A stretch of DNA of 64,000 nt, taken from the NCBI GenBank assembly GCA_903869725.1, contig CAIQAD010000017.1:58033-122032 (forward strand), read 5' to 3'. Both the position numbers and the translations under genes were made by a program. A model generated the notes under the pieces. It had not been told where the DNA came from, did not search any database, and saw only the letters and a list, made by a program, of their open reading frames with translations. The DNA comes from an uncultured Alphaproteobacteria bacterium (lineage in GTDB: Bacteria > Pseudomonadota > Alphaproteobacteria > Pelagibacterales > Pelagibacteraceae). This document shows, piece by piece, positions 1-11,739 of the stretch (position 1 is the stretch's first letter; each line of letters opens with the position of its first letter).

Positions 1-2
1 GA

Positions 3-383
3 AATATTAATTTAAAATTTATTTGCAAAACTATAAATGTTAAAATTTTAAATAACAAAACCTATTTCACGAAAGAGACTATTAAAAATAATGTTCTTAA
101 ACTTCCTATTGCTCATAATGAAGGAAATTACTTTGCGTCTAAAGATTTAATTAATAAACTAGAAGACAATGAGCAGATCGTAATTAAGTACTGTGATGAA
201 AATGGTAATATAAATTTAGAATCTAATCCTAACGGTTCACTGAACAATATTGCAGGTATTGTTAATAAATCAAAAAATGTATTTGGTCTTATGCCACATC
301 CAGAAAGAGCATCTGATATTATGTTAGAAGGCACTGATGGCTCTTTAATTTTTAACTCACTTACAAATTATGCAAGAAGTTAA
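3..383 (+). CDS. purQ: Phosphoribosylformylglycinamidine synthase, glutaminase subunit PurQ (C-terminal part, truncated by window start)
   Basis: Frame 3 translates to ...[15 protein letters not shown]...[21 protein letters not shown]...; 'LPIAH.EG.Y' and 'GLMPHPER' are PurQ motifs; stop at 381-383 overlaps the purL start. Confidence 0.9.
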   Translation, partial: NINLKFICKTINVKILNNKTYFTKETIKNNVLKLPIAHNEGNYFASKDLINKLEDNEQIVIKYCDENGNINLESNPNGSLNNIAGIVNKSKNVFGLMPHPERASDIMLEGTDGSLIFNSLTNYARS

Positions 384-2562
384 CGAAAAACTCGCAATTA
401 AGCACGGACTAACTAAAGAAGAGTTTCAAAGAATTATTAAACTTATGGGAAGAAATCCAAATTTAGTTGAACTTGGAATTTTTTCAGCAATGTGGAATGA
501 ACACTGTTCATATAAATCTTCTAGAGTTTGGCTTCAAACGTTGCCTACAAAAAATAAATATGTAATTCAAGGGCCGGGTGAAAATGCTGGAGTTGTTGAT
601 TGTGGAGATGGTGACGTTGCAATATTTAAAATAGAAAGTCATAATCACCCCTCTTACATCGAACCCTACCAAGGAGCAGCTACCGGCGTTGGAGGAATAT
701 TAAGAGATGTATTTACAATGGGTGCGAGACCAATTGCCAATTTAAACTCTATTCGTTTTGGATCACCAAATCATGAAAAAACAAAACATTTATTAAATGG
801 CGTTGTCTCTGGAATAGGTGGTTATGGAAATTGTATTGGAGTGCCGACGGTAGGTGGCGAGACTGAATTTGACGAATGTTATAATGGCAACATTTTAGTA
901 AACGCTATGAATATTGGAATTGCCAAGAAAAATAAGGTGTTTTATTCAATAGCAAGCGGGATTGGAAACCCGGTTGTGTATGTTGGTTCTAAAACTGGAA
1001 GAGATGGAATTCATGGAGCTACGATGGCATCAGCTGAATTTGATGAAGATTCTGAATCAAAAAAACCAACCGTTCAAGTCGGCGATCCTTTTACTGAAAA
1101 ATTATTATTAGAAGCATGTCTTGAATTAATGCAAAAAAATTCAATCGTATCAATTCAAGATATGGGTGCTGCAGGCCTTACATCTTCATCTATTGAAATG
1201 GCGTCAAAAGGAAATCTTGGAATTAAAATTAATCTAAATTTAATACCTTGCAGAGAAAACAATATGACGCCTTATGAGATTATGCTCTCTGAAAGCCAAG
1301 AGAGAATGTTAATGATTTTAAAAAAAGGCAAAGAAAATGAGGCAAAAAAAATATTTGAAAAGTGGGGTCTTGATTTTGCAATTATTGGAGAGCTTACCAA
1401 TTCAAAAAAATTAGAGCTTTTTTTTGATGAAGAAAATGTATGCAGCATTCCAATTCAAGCATTAGGAGATAATGCTCCTAAATACAAAAGACCCTACGTA
1501 AATCATACTTATCCAAAAAATATAAATTTTGATAAAAAATTATCCAAATTGAATATTAAAGATTGTCTTACAAAAATTTTATCACACCATAACTATTCAA
1601 ATAAATCTTGGGTATGGCAACAATACGATCATATGGTTATGGCTGATACAATTCAAAAACCAGGTGGAGATTCTGCTGTGGTTCGCTATCACGGAAAAGA
1701 TAAAGCAATAGCAGCTACGGTTGATTGTGTTCCAAGATATTGCAAAGCACACCCTTATAACGGAGCAATGCAAGCAGTATGTGAAACATGGAGAAATTTA
1801 ATTTCTGTTGGAGCTAAACCAATTGCAATTACCAACTGTTTAAATTTTGGAAATCCTGAAAAGAAAGAAATTATGGGACAACTGGTTGATAGTATTAAAG
1901 GAATTAAAGATGCCTGCACTTATTTAGATTATCCGGTCGTATCAGGAAACGTGTCGCTTTATAATGAAACGAATGGGGTTGCAATTTATCCAACCCCAAC
2001 AATTGGTGGCGTTGGTATTTTAAATAAAATTAATCAGATGATGTCTTTTAATTTAAAACAAAATGACAGTCTAATTGTAGTTATTGGCAAAACTACTGGT
2101 CACATAAGTCAAAGCGCTTTGATGTATGATATTTTAAAAGATAAAAAAGGTCCTCCTCCTAAAATTGATTTAAAAGAAGAGAAGAAAAATGGATTATTTG
2201 TAGCTGATCTAATTAAAAATAAATTAGCTCTTTCTGTGCATGACATTGCGCATGGTGGAATTATTGTAAGCCTAGCTGAAATGTGTATGGCGAGCGAAAT
2301 AGGCGCTAAAATTCAGACCAACGTTCAAAATATTGATAAAATTAAATTCTTATTTGGAGAAGATCAGGCAAGGTATTTAATTGAAGTTAAAAATGAAAAT
2401 TTTAATAAAATTAAAAAATTAGCCAAAACAAAGAAAATTCATCTAGAAATCTTTGCAAACACTCAAAAAAACTACTTTGAAGTTGAAAATAATTTTAAAA
2501 TACCTATTAAAGAATTAATAAAAATGAACCACAATTGGTTTAAACAGTATAATAAAAATTAA
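370..2562 (+). CDS. purL: Phosphoribosylformylglycinamidine synthase subunit PurL
   Basis: 730 aa; [42 protein letters not shown] are hallmark PurL motifs. Confidence 0.98.
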   Translation: MQEVNEKLAIKHGLTKEEFQRIIKLMGRNPNLVELGIFSAMWNEHCSYKSSRVWLQTLPTKNKYVIQGPGENAGVVDCGDGDVAIFKIESHNHPSYIEPYQGAATGVGGILRDVFTMGARPIANLNSIRFGSPNHEKTKHLLNGVVSGIGGYGNCIGVPTVGGETEFDECYNGNILVNAMNIGIAKKNKVFYSIASGIGNPVVYVGSKTGRDGIHGATMASAEFDEDSESKKPTVQVGDPFTEKLLLEACLELMQKNSIVSIQDMGAAGLTSSSIEMASKGNLGIKINLNLIPCRENNMTPYEIMLSESQERMLMILKKGKENEAKKIFEKWGLDFAIIGELTNSKKLELFFDEENVCSIPIQALGDNAPKYKRPYVNHTYPKNINFDKKLSKLNIKDCLTKILSHHNYSNKSWVWQQYDHMVMADTIQKPGGDSAVVRYHGKDKAIAATVDCVPRYCKAHPYNGAMQAVCETWRNLISVGAKPIAITNCLNFGNPEKKEIMGQLVDSIKGIKDACTYLDYPVVSGNVSLYNETNGVAIYPTPTIGGVGILNKINQMMSFNLKQNDSLIVVIGKTTGHISQSALMYDILKDKKGPPPKIDLKEEKKNGLFVADLIKNKLALSVHDIAHGGIIVSLAEMCMASEIGAKIQTNVQNIDKIKFLFGEDQARYLIEVKNENFNKIKKLAKTKKIHLEIFANTQKNYFEVENNFKIPIKELIKMNHNWFKQYNKN

Positions 2563-2564
2563 TT

Positions 2565-2795
2565 ATGGCAATTAAACAAGAAGAAATTCATCAATTACTA
2601 AAAGAGGGTTTTCCTGATGCAGATATTGAGATTAACGATTTAGCAGGAGATGATAATCATTTTGCAGCAAAAGTCAGATCTTCAAAATTTAAAGGTAAAT
2701 CAAGAGTTCAACAACATCAAATGGTATACGCTTCTCTAAAAGGAAAAATGGGAAATGAATTGCACGCTTTAGCATTAACAACAGAGGAAAAATAA
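2565..2795 (+). CDS. bolA: BolA family protein
   Basis: 76 aa, BolA-like 'F..KSRVQQHQMVYASLKGKMGNELHALAL'; immediately upstream of a monothiol glutaredoxin. Confidence 0.9.
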   Translation: MAIKQEEIHQLLKEGFPDADIEINDLAGDDNHFAAKVRSSKFKGKSRVQQHQMVYASLKGKMGNELHALALTTEEK

Positions 2796-2796
2796 A

Positions 2797-3102
2797 ATGT
2801 CAGATGTAGAAACTAAAATACAACAGATTATAAAACAAAACGATGTAGTCTTATTTATGAAAGGCACACCTGATATGCCTCAGTGTGGATTTTCTATGAC
2901 TGTAAGTAATATTTTAAAAGAGCTTAAAGTAAAATTTAATGGAGTAAATGTTTTAGCAGATCAAGAAATTAGAGAAGGTGTTAAAGCATTTAGCAACTGG
3001 CCTACGATCCCTCAATTATATATCAAAGGCGAATTTATTGGTGGCTGCGATATAGTAAAAGAAATGTTTGAGTCTGGAGAGTTAAAAAATAAATTATCTT
3101 GA
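2797..3102 (+). CDS. grxD: Monothiol glutaredoxin (Grx4/GrxD family)
   Basis: [13 protein letters not shown] active site region, [20 protein letters not shown]. Confidence 0.95.
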   Translation: MSDVETKIQQIIKQNDVVLFMKGTPDMPQCGFSMTVSNILKELKVKFNGVNVLADQEIREGVKAFSNWPTIPQLYIKGEFIGGCDIVKEMFESGELKNKLS

Positions 3103-3711
3103 GTAATACTCAACAACTAATTTAGGTTCCATTTGTACAGGATATGGAACTTGTTCGTACTTTGGAACTTTATTAAATTGCGCTGTCATTTTTTTATGAT
3201 CAGCAATAATATAATCTGGAACTTCTCTTTCTTTGCTTTGAGTAGCGCTTAAAATTGGTAATGATTGTTTAAAAGAATCTTTAATTTCAATTTGATCATT
3301 TTCGGAAACTAAAAAACTAGAAATTGTAACTTTTTTTCCATTCACTTTTACTTTTCCGTGATTAATAATTTGACGTGCAGAAAATACTGTAATTGCAAAT
3401 TTAGCTCTATAGATTACAGCGTCCAATCTTCTCTCTAGCAATCCAATTAGATTTTCTCCTGTATCACCTTTTTTCTTATAAGCTTTTCTGAAAAGATTTC
3501 TAAATTGTCTTTCACTAATATTTCCGTAATAACTTTTTAATTTTTGCTTTGCTTGTAATTGAATATTGTAATCTGAAGGTTTGCCTTTGCTACGCTGACC
3601 ATGCTGACCAGGTCTATAAGCTCTAGTGTTGAAAGGACTTTTTGGTCGACCCCAAAGATTAACTCCTAATCTTCGATCAACTTTGTGCGTAGAATTTACT
3701 CGTTTTGTCAT
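3094..3711 (-). CDS. rpsD: 30S ribosomal protein S4
   Basis: 205 aa; [19 protein letters not shown]..., S4 domain [32 protein letters not shown]. Confidence 0.97.
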   Translation of the reverse strand: MTKRVNSTHKVDRRLGVNLWGRPKSPFNTRAYRPGQHGQRSKGKPSDYNIQLQAKQKLKSYYGNISERQFRNLFRKAYKKKGDTGENLIGLLERRLDAVIYRAKFAITVFSARQIINHGKVKVNGKKVTISSFLVSENDQIEIKDSFKQSLPILSATQSKEREVPDYIIADHKKMTAQFNKVPKYEQVPYPVQMEPKLVVEYYSR

Positions 3712-3747
3712 ATTTAAAATTGCCCTGTTATAATAACACCAACCATT

Positions 3748-4491
3748 TTAGTCAATGCGCTTAGCGCTTTTATACTTGATAAAAGAACTTATAATTCCAG
3801 ATAATGTTCTAATTTCCTGAGTAGATAGCAGACTTCGATGAAATATGTTTTTAATATTCATAATCATTAACTTGCGTTTCTCTTCTGGCTTTAAAAAACC
3901 AACTTTATCGAGATTATCTATTAAAAACTTTAAAAATATTTGAACTTCTTTTTTACTAGCATCATCACTTCGATATAAATTTTTAAATGAGTAACTAGGC
4001 TTTTTAGCATAAACAAAAAGATTATAGGCAAATACCGAAATAGCATGTGAAAGATTTAAAGATTTGAATTTAATATTTGTTGGGATATTTACTAAATAAT
4101 TTGCATTTTCTAAATCTTGATTACTTAAGCCAGAAGACTCTGGACCAAATAAAATGCCAATATTTTTTTTATTACTAAAAGTATTTATTAATTTTAAAGC
4201 CTCATCTAAATTTAATATTTTTTTATTAACCGATCTACTTCTTGAGGTTGTTGCAAACACATAATGCAGATCTTCAACTGCTTGATCATTTTGTGTAAAT
4301 ATTTTCGCGTTATCAATTACATCTTTTGCTTCAACTGCAGTTGCACGAGCTTTTTTATTCGGCCAAGAATCTCTTGGATTAATCAATCTTAAATTTTCAC
4401 AATTAAAATTTTTCAAGACTCTAGCGCTAGCGCCAATGTTTTCACCAAGTTGTGGTCGTATTAAAACAAAATGAATATTTTTCAGCAGCAT
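3748..4491 (-). CDS. TrmJ/TrmH-family (SpoU) RNA methyltransferase
   Basis: NIGASARVLKNF, FGPESSGLSNQDL, LNLSHAISVFAYNLF motifs. Confidence 0.88.
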   Translation of the reverse strand: MLLKNIHFVLIRPQLGENIGASARVLKNFNCENLRLINPRDSWPNKKARATAVEAKDVIDNAKIFTQNDQAVEDLHYVFATTSRSRSVNKKILNLDEALKLINTFSNKKNIGILFGPESSGLSNQDLENANYLVNIPTNIKFKSLNLSHAISVFAYNLFVYAKKPSYSFKNLYRSDDASKKEVQIFLKFLIDNLDKVGFLKPEEKRKLMIMNIKNIFHRSLLSTQEIRTLSGIISSFIKYKSAKRID

Positions 4492-6095
4492 TACAAATTT
4501 GCTGGAGCTTTTTCCTTAAACAATTTGTAATCAATACTATCAATCAAGGCTTTAAACGAAGCATCTATAATATTTGGAGAAACTCCGATCGTAAACCAAA
4601 CCTCACCGCTATCATCTGTGCTTTCGATTGAAACTCTAGTAGTTGCATTTGTGCCAGTATTTAAAATTCTTACTTTATAATCTAAAAGTTTTAAATCTTT
4701 TAAATACTTTGCATATTTGCTGATATTGTTTGAATTGGAACGAATAGCATTATCCATAGCATTAACAGGTCCGTTTCCTGCTCCTTCGCATGTGATGTCT
4801 TTGTTATCAACTTGTAAAACCACTTTTGCAAATGATTGTATTTTTTCGTCATCTAATAATTTCTCAACTTTAACTTCATATTTCTTAATTTTTAAATAAT
4901 CAGGAACCTGTCCTAATAATCTTCTTGTTAACAATTCAAACGAAGCATCAGCGCCATCATAAGAATAACCAATGAATTCGCGCTCTTTAACCTGATCTAA
5001 TAATTTTTGAACCTTAGGATCGTTTTTATTAATTTTAATTTTTAGTTTTTCCAAACGTGCAAGAATATTAGACTTTCCAGATTGATCGGAAACTACCACT
5101 GATCGCACATTGCCTACCGCTTTAGGATCAATATGCTCGTATGTTTTTGGATTTTTTTCAACTGCAGACACATGTAGTCCACCTTTGTGAGAAAAAGCAG
5201 AAGCTCCAACATAAGCTGCATGATTATTAGGTTTTCTATTTAAAATTTCATCTAATAATCTTGAACATTCAGTTAAATGTTTAATATTTTTTTCTTTAAT
5301 AGAAATTTCAAACTTATCTTTAAAATAATTTTTAAATAATAAAGTTGGTATAATAGATACTAAATTTGCATTACCGCACCTTTCGCCAAGACCATTTAAG
5401 GTTCCTTGTACATGACGAACGCCAGCTTTTACAGCGGCTAAAGTATTAGCAACTGCATTTTCAGTATCATTATGCGTATGAATGCCTAAATTTTTTCCAG
5501 GAATTACTTTTGTTACTCCCGTAACTATCTCTTCAATCTCAAAAGGTAATGTTCCACCATTAGTATCACATAGAACAATCCAGCGAGCTCCATTGTCATA
5601 GGCTGCTTTTATGCATTGTAACGCATATTGTTTGTTATTTTTATAACCATCAAAAAAATGCTCTGCATCAAATAAAAACTCTTTTTTATTTTTTACAAAA
5701 TGTTTTGTTGTTTCAATGATATTTTCTAAATTTTCTGCTTTTGAAATTCCAAGAGCTACGTCCACATGAAAATCCCAAGTTTTACCTACGATGCAGACCG
5801 ATTTAGTATTTGCATTTAATATTGCAGATAATCCAGGATCATTTGCAGCGCTTCTGCCTGATCGCTTTGTCATTCCAAAAGCAACTAATGTAGAATTTTT
5901 AAATTTTGGTGCATCATTAAAAAATTTAGTATCACTTGGATTTGCCCCAGGCCAACCAGCTTCGATGTAATCAACCCCTAGAGTCTCAAGAGCTTTTGCA
6001 ATTTTGTTTTTTTCATCAGTTGAAAAATTAACCCCTTGAGTTTGCGCACCATCACGGAGCGTTGTATCAAATAAATATAATCGTTCTTTTTTCAT
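4491..6095 (-). CDS. cimA: (R)-citramalate synthase
   Basis: 534 aa; LFDTTLRDGAQTQGVNFS...YIEAGWPGANPSD; LeuA-dimer-like C-terminal domain. Confidence 0.92.
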   Translation of the reverse strand: MKKERLYLFDTTLRDGAQTQGVNFSTDEKNKIAKALETLGVDYIEAGWPGANPSDTKFFNDAPKFKNSTLVAFGMTKRSGRSAANDPGLSAILNANTKSVCIVGKTWDFHVDVALGISKAENLENIIETTKHFVKNKKEFLFDAEHFFDGYKNNKQYALQCIKAAYDNGARWIVLCDTNGGTLPFEIEEIVTGVTKVIPGKNLGIHTHNDTENAVANTLAAVKAGVRHVQGTLNGLGERCGNANLVSIIPTLLFKNYFKDKFEISIKEKNIKHLTECSRLLDEILNRKPNNHAAYVGASAFSHKGGLHVSAVEKNPKTYEHIDPKAVGNVRSVVVSDQSGKSNILARLEKLKIKINKNDPKVQKLLDQVKEREFIGYSYDGADASFELLTRRLLGQVPDYLKIKKYEVKVEKLLDDEKIQSFAKVVLQVDNKDITCEGAGNGPVNAMDNAIRSNSNNISKYAKYLKDLKLLDYKVRILNTGTNATTRVSIESTDDSGEVWFTIGVSPNIIDASFKALIDSIDYKLFKEKAPANL

Positions 6096-6096
6096 A

Positions 6097-7455
6097 TTAT
6101 TTATACTTCCAAGTTGTCGTATCGTTTAAATCCTCAATAATTATACCGTTTTTTTCCAGATCTTCTCTTATTTTATCTGCAACTCCAAAATCTTTGGACT
6201 TTCTAGCGGCATTTCTTAATTGAATTAACCTCTCTACCTCAGCTTTGTCTAAATGAGAAACTTTTTTTGAAGCGTAAAACTTTTCTTTGCTTTCGTTAAA
6301 TAAACCTAAGAACTGTAAGGCTGAGTTGAATTTAATTCTCGCGTTTTCATCGCCAGTTTTAACTTTACTAAATAAGTTATGCAAATGAGTTATAAATTGC
6401 GGGGTGTTTAGATCGTCTAGTAAAATATTTAAAAATTCATCATCTAATTCCGCATGTTCGCCAGTGTAATATTCATACCATCCTTCTAAAATTTTTTTAT
6501 TAGTATCTAAAATTTTTAAATTCCAATCTAATGGCTGACGATAATGCGATCCTAAAATTGCAAGTCTAACAATTTGACCATTATAGTTTTGTTTTAAATC
6601 TTGGATGCTAATAAAATTTCCATCTGATTTAGACATTTTTTTCCCATTAACTGTAACATAACCATTGTGAAGCCAATATTTAGCAAAGAAGTTTGTGCTA
6701 TTAGAGCAAACAGATTGTGCAATTTCATTTTCATGATGAGGAAAAATAAGATCGAGTCCACCACAATGAAAATCAAAGGTATTACCAAGATATTTTTCAG
6801 ACATAGCAGAACATTCCAAATGCCATCCTGGCCTACCCTTGCCCCAAGGAGAATCCCACGAAGGTTCATTTACCTTAGACGGCTTCCATAAAACAAAATC
6901 TAAAGGATTTTTTTTAAGCTCAGAGACTTCCACTCTAGCACCAGAAATTAAGTCTTTTGGTTTTTTGTTAGATAATTTTCCGTAATCATTAAATTTGCTA
7001 ACTTCAAAATATACGTTGCCATCTTTTACGTAAGCAAATTTTTTAGCTATTAATTGCTCGATCATTAAAATCATTTCTTTTATATGATCTGTTGCTCTGG
7101 GCTGATAATTTGGTGATAAACAGTTTAAATATTTACAATCACTCAAAAAAACTTCTGTGACTTGCTCTGTTAAATCTTTAATTGAGATCTTCAATTCATT
7201 AGCACGCTCAATAATTTTGTCATCAATATCTGTTATATTTCGAACGTAATTAACAGAATATTTATTAAAAAATTTAATTAAAACTCTGTAAAGAATATCA
7301 AAAACTACAAGCGGTCTAGCATTACCGATGTGCGGAAAATCATAAACAGTTGGTCCGCAAACATACATTCCAATTTTGTTAGAATGAATCGGAACATAAT
7401 CTTCTTTTTTATTATTATAAGTATTGTAAATTTTAAGACTAGTCATTGTCCTCAA
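6097..7455 (-). CDS. cysS: Cysteinyl-tRNA synthetase (start probably at MTSLKIYN, about 7446)
   Basis: [52 protein letters not shown]. Confidence 0.96.
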   Translation of the reverse strand: MRTMTSLKIYNTYNNKKEDYVPIHSNKIGMYVCGPTVYDFPHIGNARPLVVFDILYRVLIKFFNKYSVNYVRNITDIDDKIIERANELKISIKDLTEQVTEVFLSDCKYLNCLSPNYQPRATDHIKEMILMIEQLIAKKFAYVKDGNVYFEVSKFNDYGKLSNKKPKDLISGARVEVSELKKNPLDFVLWKPSKVNEPSWDSPWGKGRPGWHLECSAMSEKYLGNTFDFHCGGLDLIFPHHENEIAQSVCSNSTNFFAKYWLHNGYVTVNGKKMSKSDGNFISIQDLKQNYNGQIVRLAILGSHYRQPLDWNLKILDTNKKILEGWYEYYTGEHAELDDEFLNILLDDLNTPQFITHLHNLFSKVKTGDENARIKFNSALQFLGLFNESKEKFYASKKVSHLDKAEVERLIQLRNAARKSKDFGVADKIREDLEKNGIIIEDLNDTTTWKYK

Positions 7456-7819
7456 ATTTACAAACTGGAATTGAATTCATCTTATGAAGATTTTTTTTTC
7501 TAATCGCTAAATATTTTTTATGATTTTTATCACTAGGATCTACCATAGCTTTTTCAAGCTCGTGATACGACACCGATGTGCGGAAAATCATAAACAGTTG
7601 GTCCGCAAACATACATTCCAATTTTTTTAGAATGAATCGGAACATAATCTTCTTTTTTATTATTATAAGTATTGTAAATTTTAAGACTAGTCATTGTCCT
7701 CAAATTTACAAACTGGAATTGAATTCATTTTATGAAGATTTTTTTTTCTAATCGCTAAATATTTTTTATAATTTTTATCACTTGGATCTACCATAGCCTT
7801 TTCAAGCTCATGATACGAC
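7324..7819. repeat. Tandem direct duplication, 2 x 248 bp (7324-7571 and 7572-7819), covering the 5' end of cysS plus the 3' end of nadE
   Basis: Manual alignment: 'accgatgtgcggaaaatcataaacag...gatacgac' repeats at offset 248 with 6 visible substitutions (about 2.4%). Confidence 0.93.
7439..7645 (-). pseudogene. Chimeric remnant ORF: antisense/out-of-frame cysS head fused to a duplicated NadE C-terminal tail
   Basis: C-terminus [43 protein letters not shown] is nearly identical to the end of the intact NadE at 7687-8430; created by the tandem duplication. Confidence 0.85.
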
Positions 7820-8430
7820 ATACCTAATTGACTTTCATCTGTTCTGCCATCTGCCCATAGTCCATCTGTCGGCGGTGCATCAATAATTTCTTTTAAAAGC
7901 CCAAGCTCTCTTCCCATTTCCCACACTTGTGATTTCATACAATCTGCAATAGGTGAAATATCCACTCCACCATCGCCATATTTTGTATAAAACCCAACTC
8001 CAAAATCTTCAACCTTGTTACCGGTGCCAACCACTATTCCATTATTTGCGCCCGCAACTTGATAAAGAGTTGCCATTCGAAGTCTTGCTCTGCTATTTGC
8101 AAATGCAAGCTCGCTATTAAACTTTGATAATTGTTTTTCAAAAGCTTGGAACACATCATCTAAATTGACAATGATATCATCTACATTTTTAAACTTAGTT
8201 TTTAACCATTGAAGTTGAGCTTTGCTTAAATCATCTAAAGATTTCAGTTGGCGAATGGGCATAGATAAAACTTTTGTATTAATTCCAGTCATAGCTGAAA
8301 GCGTACTGACAACTGCAGAATCTATTCCGCCTGATACCCCAACTACTAAGCAGTCAGGTTTTTTGTCCATAGAACCACAATAATCTTTAATCCACTTTAC
8401 AATGTGTTTGATTCTATCAGCTGGTTTCAT
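7687..8430 (-). CDS. nadE: NH3-dependent NAD+ synthetase
   Basis: 247 aa; [17 protein letters not shown]-loop, [30 protein letters not shown]. Confidence 0.95.
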   Translation of the reverse strand: MKPADRIKHIVKWIKDYCGSMDKKPDCLVVGVSGGIDSAVVSTLSAMTGINTKVLSMPIRQLKSLDDLSKAQLQWLKTKFKNVDDIIVNLDDVFQAFEKQLSKFNSELAFANSRARLRMATLYQVAGANNGIVVGTGNKVEDFGVGFYTKYGDGGVDISPIADCMKSQVWEMGRELGLLKEIIDAPPTDGLWADGRTDESQLGMSYHELEKAMVDPSDKNYKKYLAIRKKNLHKMNSIPVCKFEDND

Positions 8431-8487
8431 ATTAATATTTTTACTTTCTTTTTAACTTGAAGCAAAATAATTATTAAAAAATAATTT

Positions 8488-9870
8488 TTAAGAAGCTTTT
8501 TTAATTGAATTTATTGAATATTTAGAATTTTTTTTAATTTCCTCAGAAATTAAAAATGCTAATTCTATCGCCTGATTTGCGTTCAATCTTGGATCGCAAT
8601 GAGTATGGTATCTGCTAGATAAATCTTTATCTGTGATTTTTTGAGCTCCGCCAATACATTCTGTTACATTTTTACCTGTCATTTCAATATGAAGTCCACC
8701 CGCATAGGTGCCTTCATCATGATGAATTTCAAAAAAGCTTTTTGTCTCAGAAATAATATCTTTGAACGGTCTTGTTTTAAAACCAGTTGAAGCCTTTATA
8801 GTATTACCGTGCATAGGATCGCATACCCATGCAACTTTTTTTCCAGCTTTTTTTATAGCTTGTATCATTTTTGGTAAATTTTTTTTAATTTTGTCATGCC
8901 CAAATCGAGCAATTAAGGTTAGACGTCCTGGCTCATTTTCAGGATTTAATACTTCAGCCAACTTCACAAGTTCTTTTGGATCTAATGAAGGTCCACATTT
9001 AATTCCGATAGGATTTTTTATGCCTCTACAAAATTCAACATGCGCTCCATTTATTTGACGAGTTCGATCACCAATCCATAAGAAATGTGCAGATGTATCG
9101 TGCCATTCCCCGGTTGTTGAATCAATTCGTGTCATTGCCTGTTCGAATGGCAAATGTAATGCTTCATGACTAGTATAGAAATTAACTGTTCTAAGTCTTC
9201 TATTTTGCTCAACTGTAATTCCGCATGCTTCCATAAATTGTAAAGCATCACTCACTCGATTTTGTATTTCTTTAAATTTTTTATTGGCACTTTCGTTTAC
9301 GAAACTCATATTCCATAAATGAACTTTACTAAGATCGGCATAACCTCCTTGAGAAAATGCTCTAAGTAAATTTAAAGTTGATGCCGATTGAGAGTAAGCG
9401 CGAAGTAATCGATCAGGATCTGGTATTCTTGACTGTTCATCAAATTTCATGCCATTTATATTGTCACCTAAGTAACTTGGTAATTCTTTGCCGTTAACAT
9501 TTTCAGTTGGTGAACTTCTAGGTTTTGAAAATTGTCCAGCAACTCTTCCAATTTTTACAATCGGCAAATGCGATGACACGGTTAAAATTAAAGAAACTTG
9601 CAACATAACTTTAAATAAATCTCTGATATGATCAGGATGAAACTCTTCAAAACTTTCTGCACAATCTCCTCCTTGAAACAAAAAGGCTTTTCCTTCGCTA
9701 ACATCTTTTAATTGAGTTTTAAGCGAACGAGATTCTCCTGCAAACACAAGTGGTGGAAACTTTGAAATTTCCTTAAGTACCTGGTTTAATTTACCTTCAT
9801 TAGAATAAACGGGTAAATGTTTCGCAGGTTTATTTCTCCAAGTATTTGGTTTCCAATTTTTCATATTCAA
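8488..9870 (-). CDS. 3-deoxy-7-phosphoheptulonate synthase, class II
   Basis: 460 aa; FLFQGGDCAESFEEF, KIGRVAGQFSKPRSS, CDPMHGNT, GGLHIEMTG. Confidence 0.95.
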   Translation of the reverse strand: MNMKNWKPNTWRNKPAKHLPVYSNEGKLNQVLKEISKFPPLVFAGESRSLKTQLKDVSEGKAFLFQGGDCAESFEEFHPDHIRDLFKVMLQVSLILTVSSHLPIVKIGRVAGQFSKPRSSPTENVNGKELPSYLGDNINGMKFDEQSRIPDPDRLLRAYSQSASTLNLLRAFSQGGYADLSKVHLWNMSFVNESANKKFKEIQNRVSDALQFMEACGITVEQNRRLRTVNFYTSHEALHLPFEQAMTRIDSTTGEWHDTSAHFLWIGDRTRQINGAHVEFCRGIKNPIGIKCGPSLDPKELVKLAEVLNPENEPGRLTLIARFGHDKIKKNLPKMIQAIKKAGKKVAWVCDPMHGNTIKASTGFKTRPFKDIISETKSFFEIHHDEGTYAGGLHIEMTGKNVTECIGGAQKITDKDLSSRYHTHCDPRLNANQAIELAFLISEEIKKNSKYSINSIKKAS

Positions 9871-9912
9871 CCTAGAGTATATATAGAGAGTGCTTTACGC
9901 GGACAAGAAAAA

Positions 9913-11736
9913 TTACTCTACGGTAACTGATTTAGCTAGGTTTCTAGGCTTATCAATATCGTTACCTTTTTTTAACGCAACAAAATACGCAAGTAATTGT
10001 AAAGGAATATTTGTTAAAAACGGAGTTAAAAATCTATTAGTTTTTGGAACATTTATTTGAAACCAAATATTATCACCTGAATATTCTTCATCTTCTCTAT
10101 CGGTAACTAAAATAATTTTTCCACCTCGCGCAATAACTTCCTGCATATTAGAAACTGATTTTTCATAAAGTTGGTCATGAGGCGCAACTACAATGACTGG
10201 CATACCATTTTCAATTAACGCCAAAGGACCATGTTTCATTTCGCCAGCGGGATACCCTTCTGCATGCAAATAGGTTAATTCTTTAAATTTAAGAGCACCT
10301 TCTAATGCAACCGGATAAGAAATTCCTCGACCTAAAAAAATTGATCCTTTGATATTTGTTAAGTCAGGTGCAATCTCTTCAATTGCATCTTTATTATGCT
10401 TTAAAATAGTAGAAACTTGATCAGCAATATTTTCTAGTCCTGTAATGACTTCGTTATAATCTTTGTCAGAAATTTCTTTTCTAAGTTTTGCAATTTTTAA
10501 AATTAATAAAAGAGCAACAAGTATCTGCCCGGTAAAAGCTTTTGTAGATGCAACTCCAACCTCTGGTCCAACATGGATCGGTAACACCATATCCGCTTCT
10601 CTTGATAATGAACTTTCAGCAACGTTTACAATGGCACAGTTTATAGCTTTGTTAGCTTTGCATAAATTTTGAGCAGCTATTGTATCTGCAGTTTCCCCAG
10701 ATTGAGAAATAAAAATGTAAAAATCATTTTTTCTAAATTGATTTTTTCGATATCTAAATTCGGATGCAATATCGACAACAATCTCTAAATTTGTAAACTC
10801 TTCAAACCAATATTTAGCAACGACACAAGCATGGTAAGCTGTGCCACATGCAATTAATATAATTCTGTTTATATTTTGAGGATCAATTGGAAAATTGGTA
10901 ATATTAATTTCTTTTCTAATTTTATCGACGTATTCATTAATAGATTTTTTTATAACTTCTGGTTGCTGATCAATTTCTTTTGACATGAAATCTTTGTAAT
11001 TACCTTTGTTATAAGCAACTTCTTCATCGGCTATTTTATGAACTTTCTTTTCAACTTTTTTTTTGTGGTGATTATAAAATTCAATTTTTTCTTTGGTAAC
11101 AACGCAAACATCACCGTCATCTAAATAAGAAATTTCTTTTGTCATTGAATTTAACGCATAAGAGTCTGAGCCTATATATTTCTCATCTTTAGAATAGCCA
11201 ACCGCAAGTGGGCTGCCTCTTCTTGCACCAACAATTAAATTATCAAATTTTTTAAAGATTATTCCTAAAGCAAAACTACCTTTTAATTCTTTTAGAGTTT
11301 CAAAAACTGCTTCTAAATAGTTAAATTTTTTTAAATTCTCAGTAATTAAATGAGTAACTACTTCAGTATCTGTTTGAGATTTAAATGTATAACCTTTTTT
11401 AATTAGTTCTTTTTTAATAAAATTAGAATTTTCTATAATTCCATTATGTACAACAGAGACATCATCTGACGAATGCGGATGTGCATTTATTTGATTGGGT
11501 ATTCCATGAGTTGCCCAACGCACGTGCCCTATAACTGTCGTTCCGTTTAATAAAGTTTTTCCAATTAACTTTTCTAAATCTTCAACTTTTCCAGCGCATT
11601 TGTTCTCAATAATTTCACCCTTAGTTATTGTTGCAACACCTGCGGAATCGTAACCACGATATTCAAGTTTTTTTAAAGAATGAATAATATCACTTACGAC
11701 ATTCTTATTGCTTACGATTCCAATGATTCCACACAT
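9913..11736 (-). CDS. glmS: Glutamine--fructose-6-phosphate aminotransferase (isomerizing)
   Basis: 607 aa; MCGIIGIV N-terminus, LEYRGYDSAGVA, C-term RNLAKSVTVE. Confidence 0.98.
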   Translation of the reverse strand: MCGIIGIVSNKNVVSDIIHSLKKLEYRGYDSAGVATITKGEIIENKCAGKVEDLEKLIGKTLLNGTTVIGHVRWATHGIPNQINAHPHSSDDVSVVHNGIIENSNFIKKELIKKGYTFKSQTDTEVVTHLITENLKKFNYLEAVFETLKELKGSFALGIIFKKFDNLIVGARRGSPLAVGYSKDEKYIGSDSYALNSMTKEISYLDDGDVCVVTKEKIEFYNHHKKKVEKKVHKIADEEVAYNKGNYKDFMSKEIDQQPEVIKKSINEYVDKIRKEINITNFPIDPQNINRIILIACGTAYHACVVAKYWFEEFTNLEIVVDIASEFRYRKNQFRKNDFYIFISQSGETADTIAAQNLCKANKAINCAIVNVAESSLSREADMVLPIHVGPEVGVASTKAFTGQILVALLLILKIAKLRKEISDKDYNEVITGLENIADQVSTILKHNKDAIEEIAPDLTNIKGSIFLGRGISYPVALEGALKFKELTYLHAEGYPAGEMKHGPLALIENGMPVIVVAPHDQLYEKSVSNMQEVIARGGKIILVTDREDEEYSGDNIWFQINVPKTNRFLTPFLTNIPLQLLAYFVALKKGNDIDKPRNLAKSVTVE

Positions 11737-11739
11737 ATA

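Noticed and set aside
128-334. 68-aa minus-strand ORF inside the purQ remnant
   Set aside because: The opposite frame encodes clear PurQ sequence.
6594-6891. ORFs 6594-6869 (-) and 6667-6891 (+) inside cysS
   Set aside because: Fully overlap the well-supported cysS frame; no recognisable domains.
8762-9058. 98-aa ORF antisense to the DAHP synthase gene
   Set aside because: Shadow ORF inside a strongly conserved gene.
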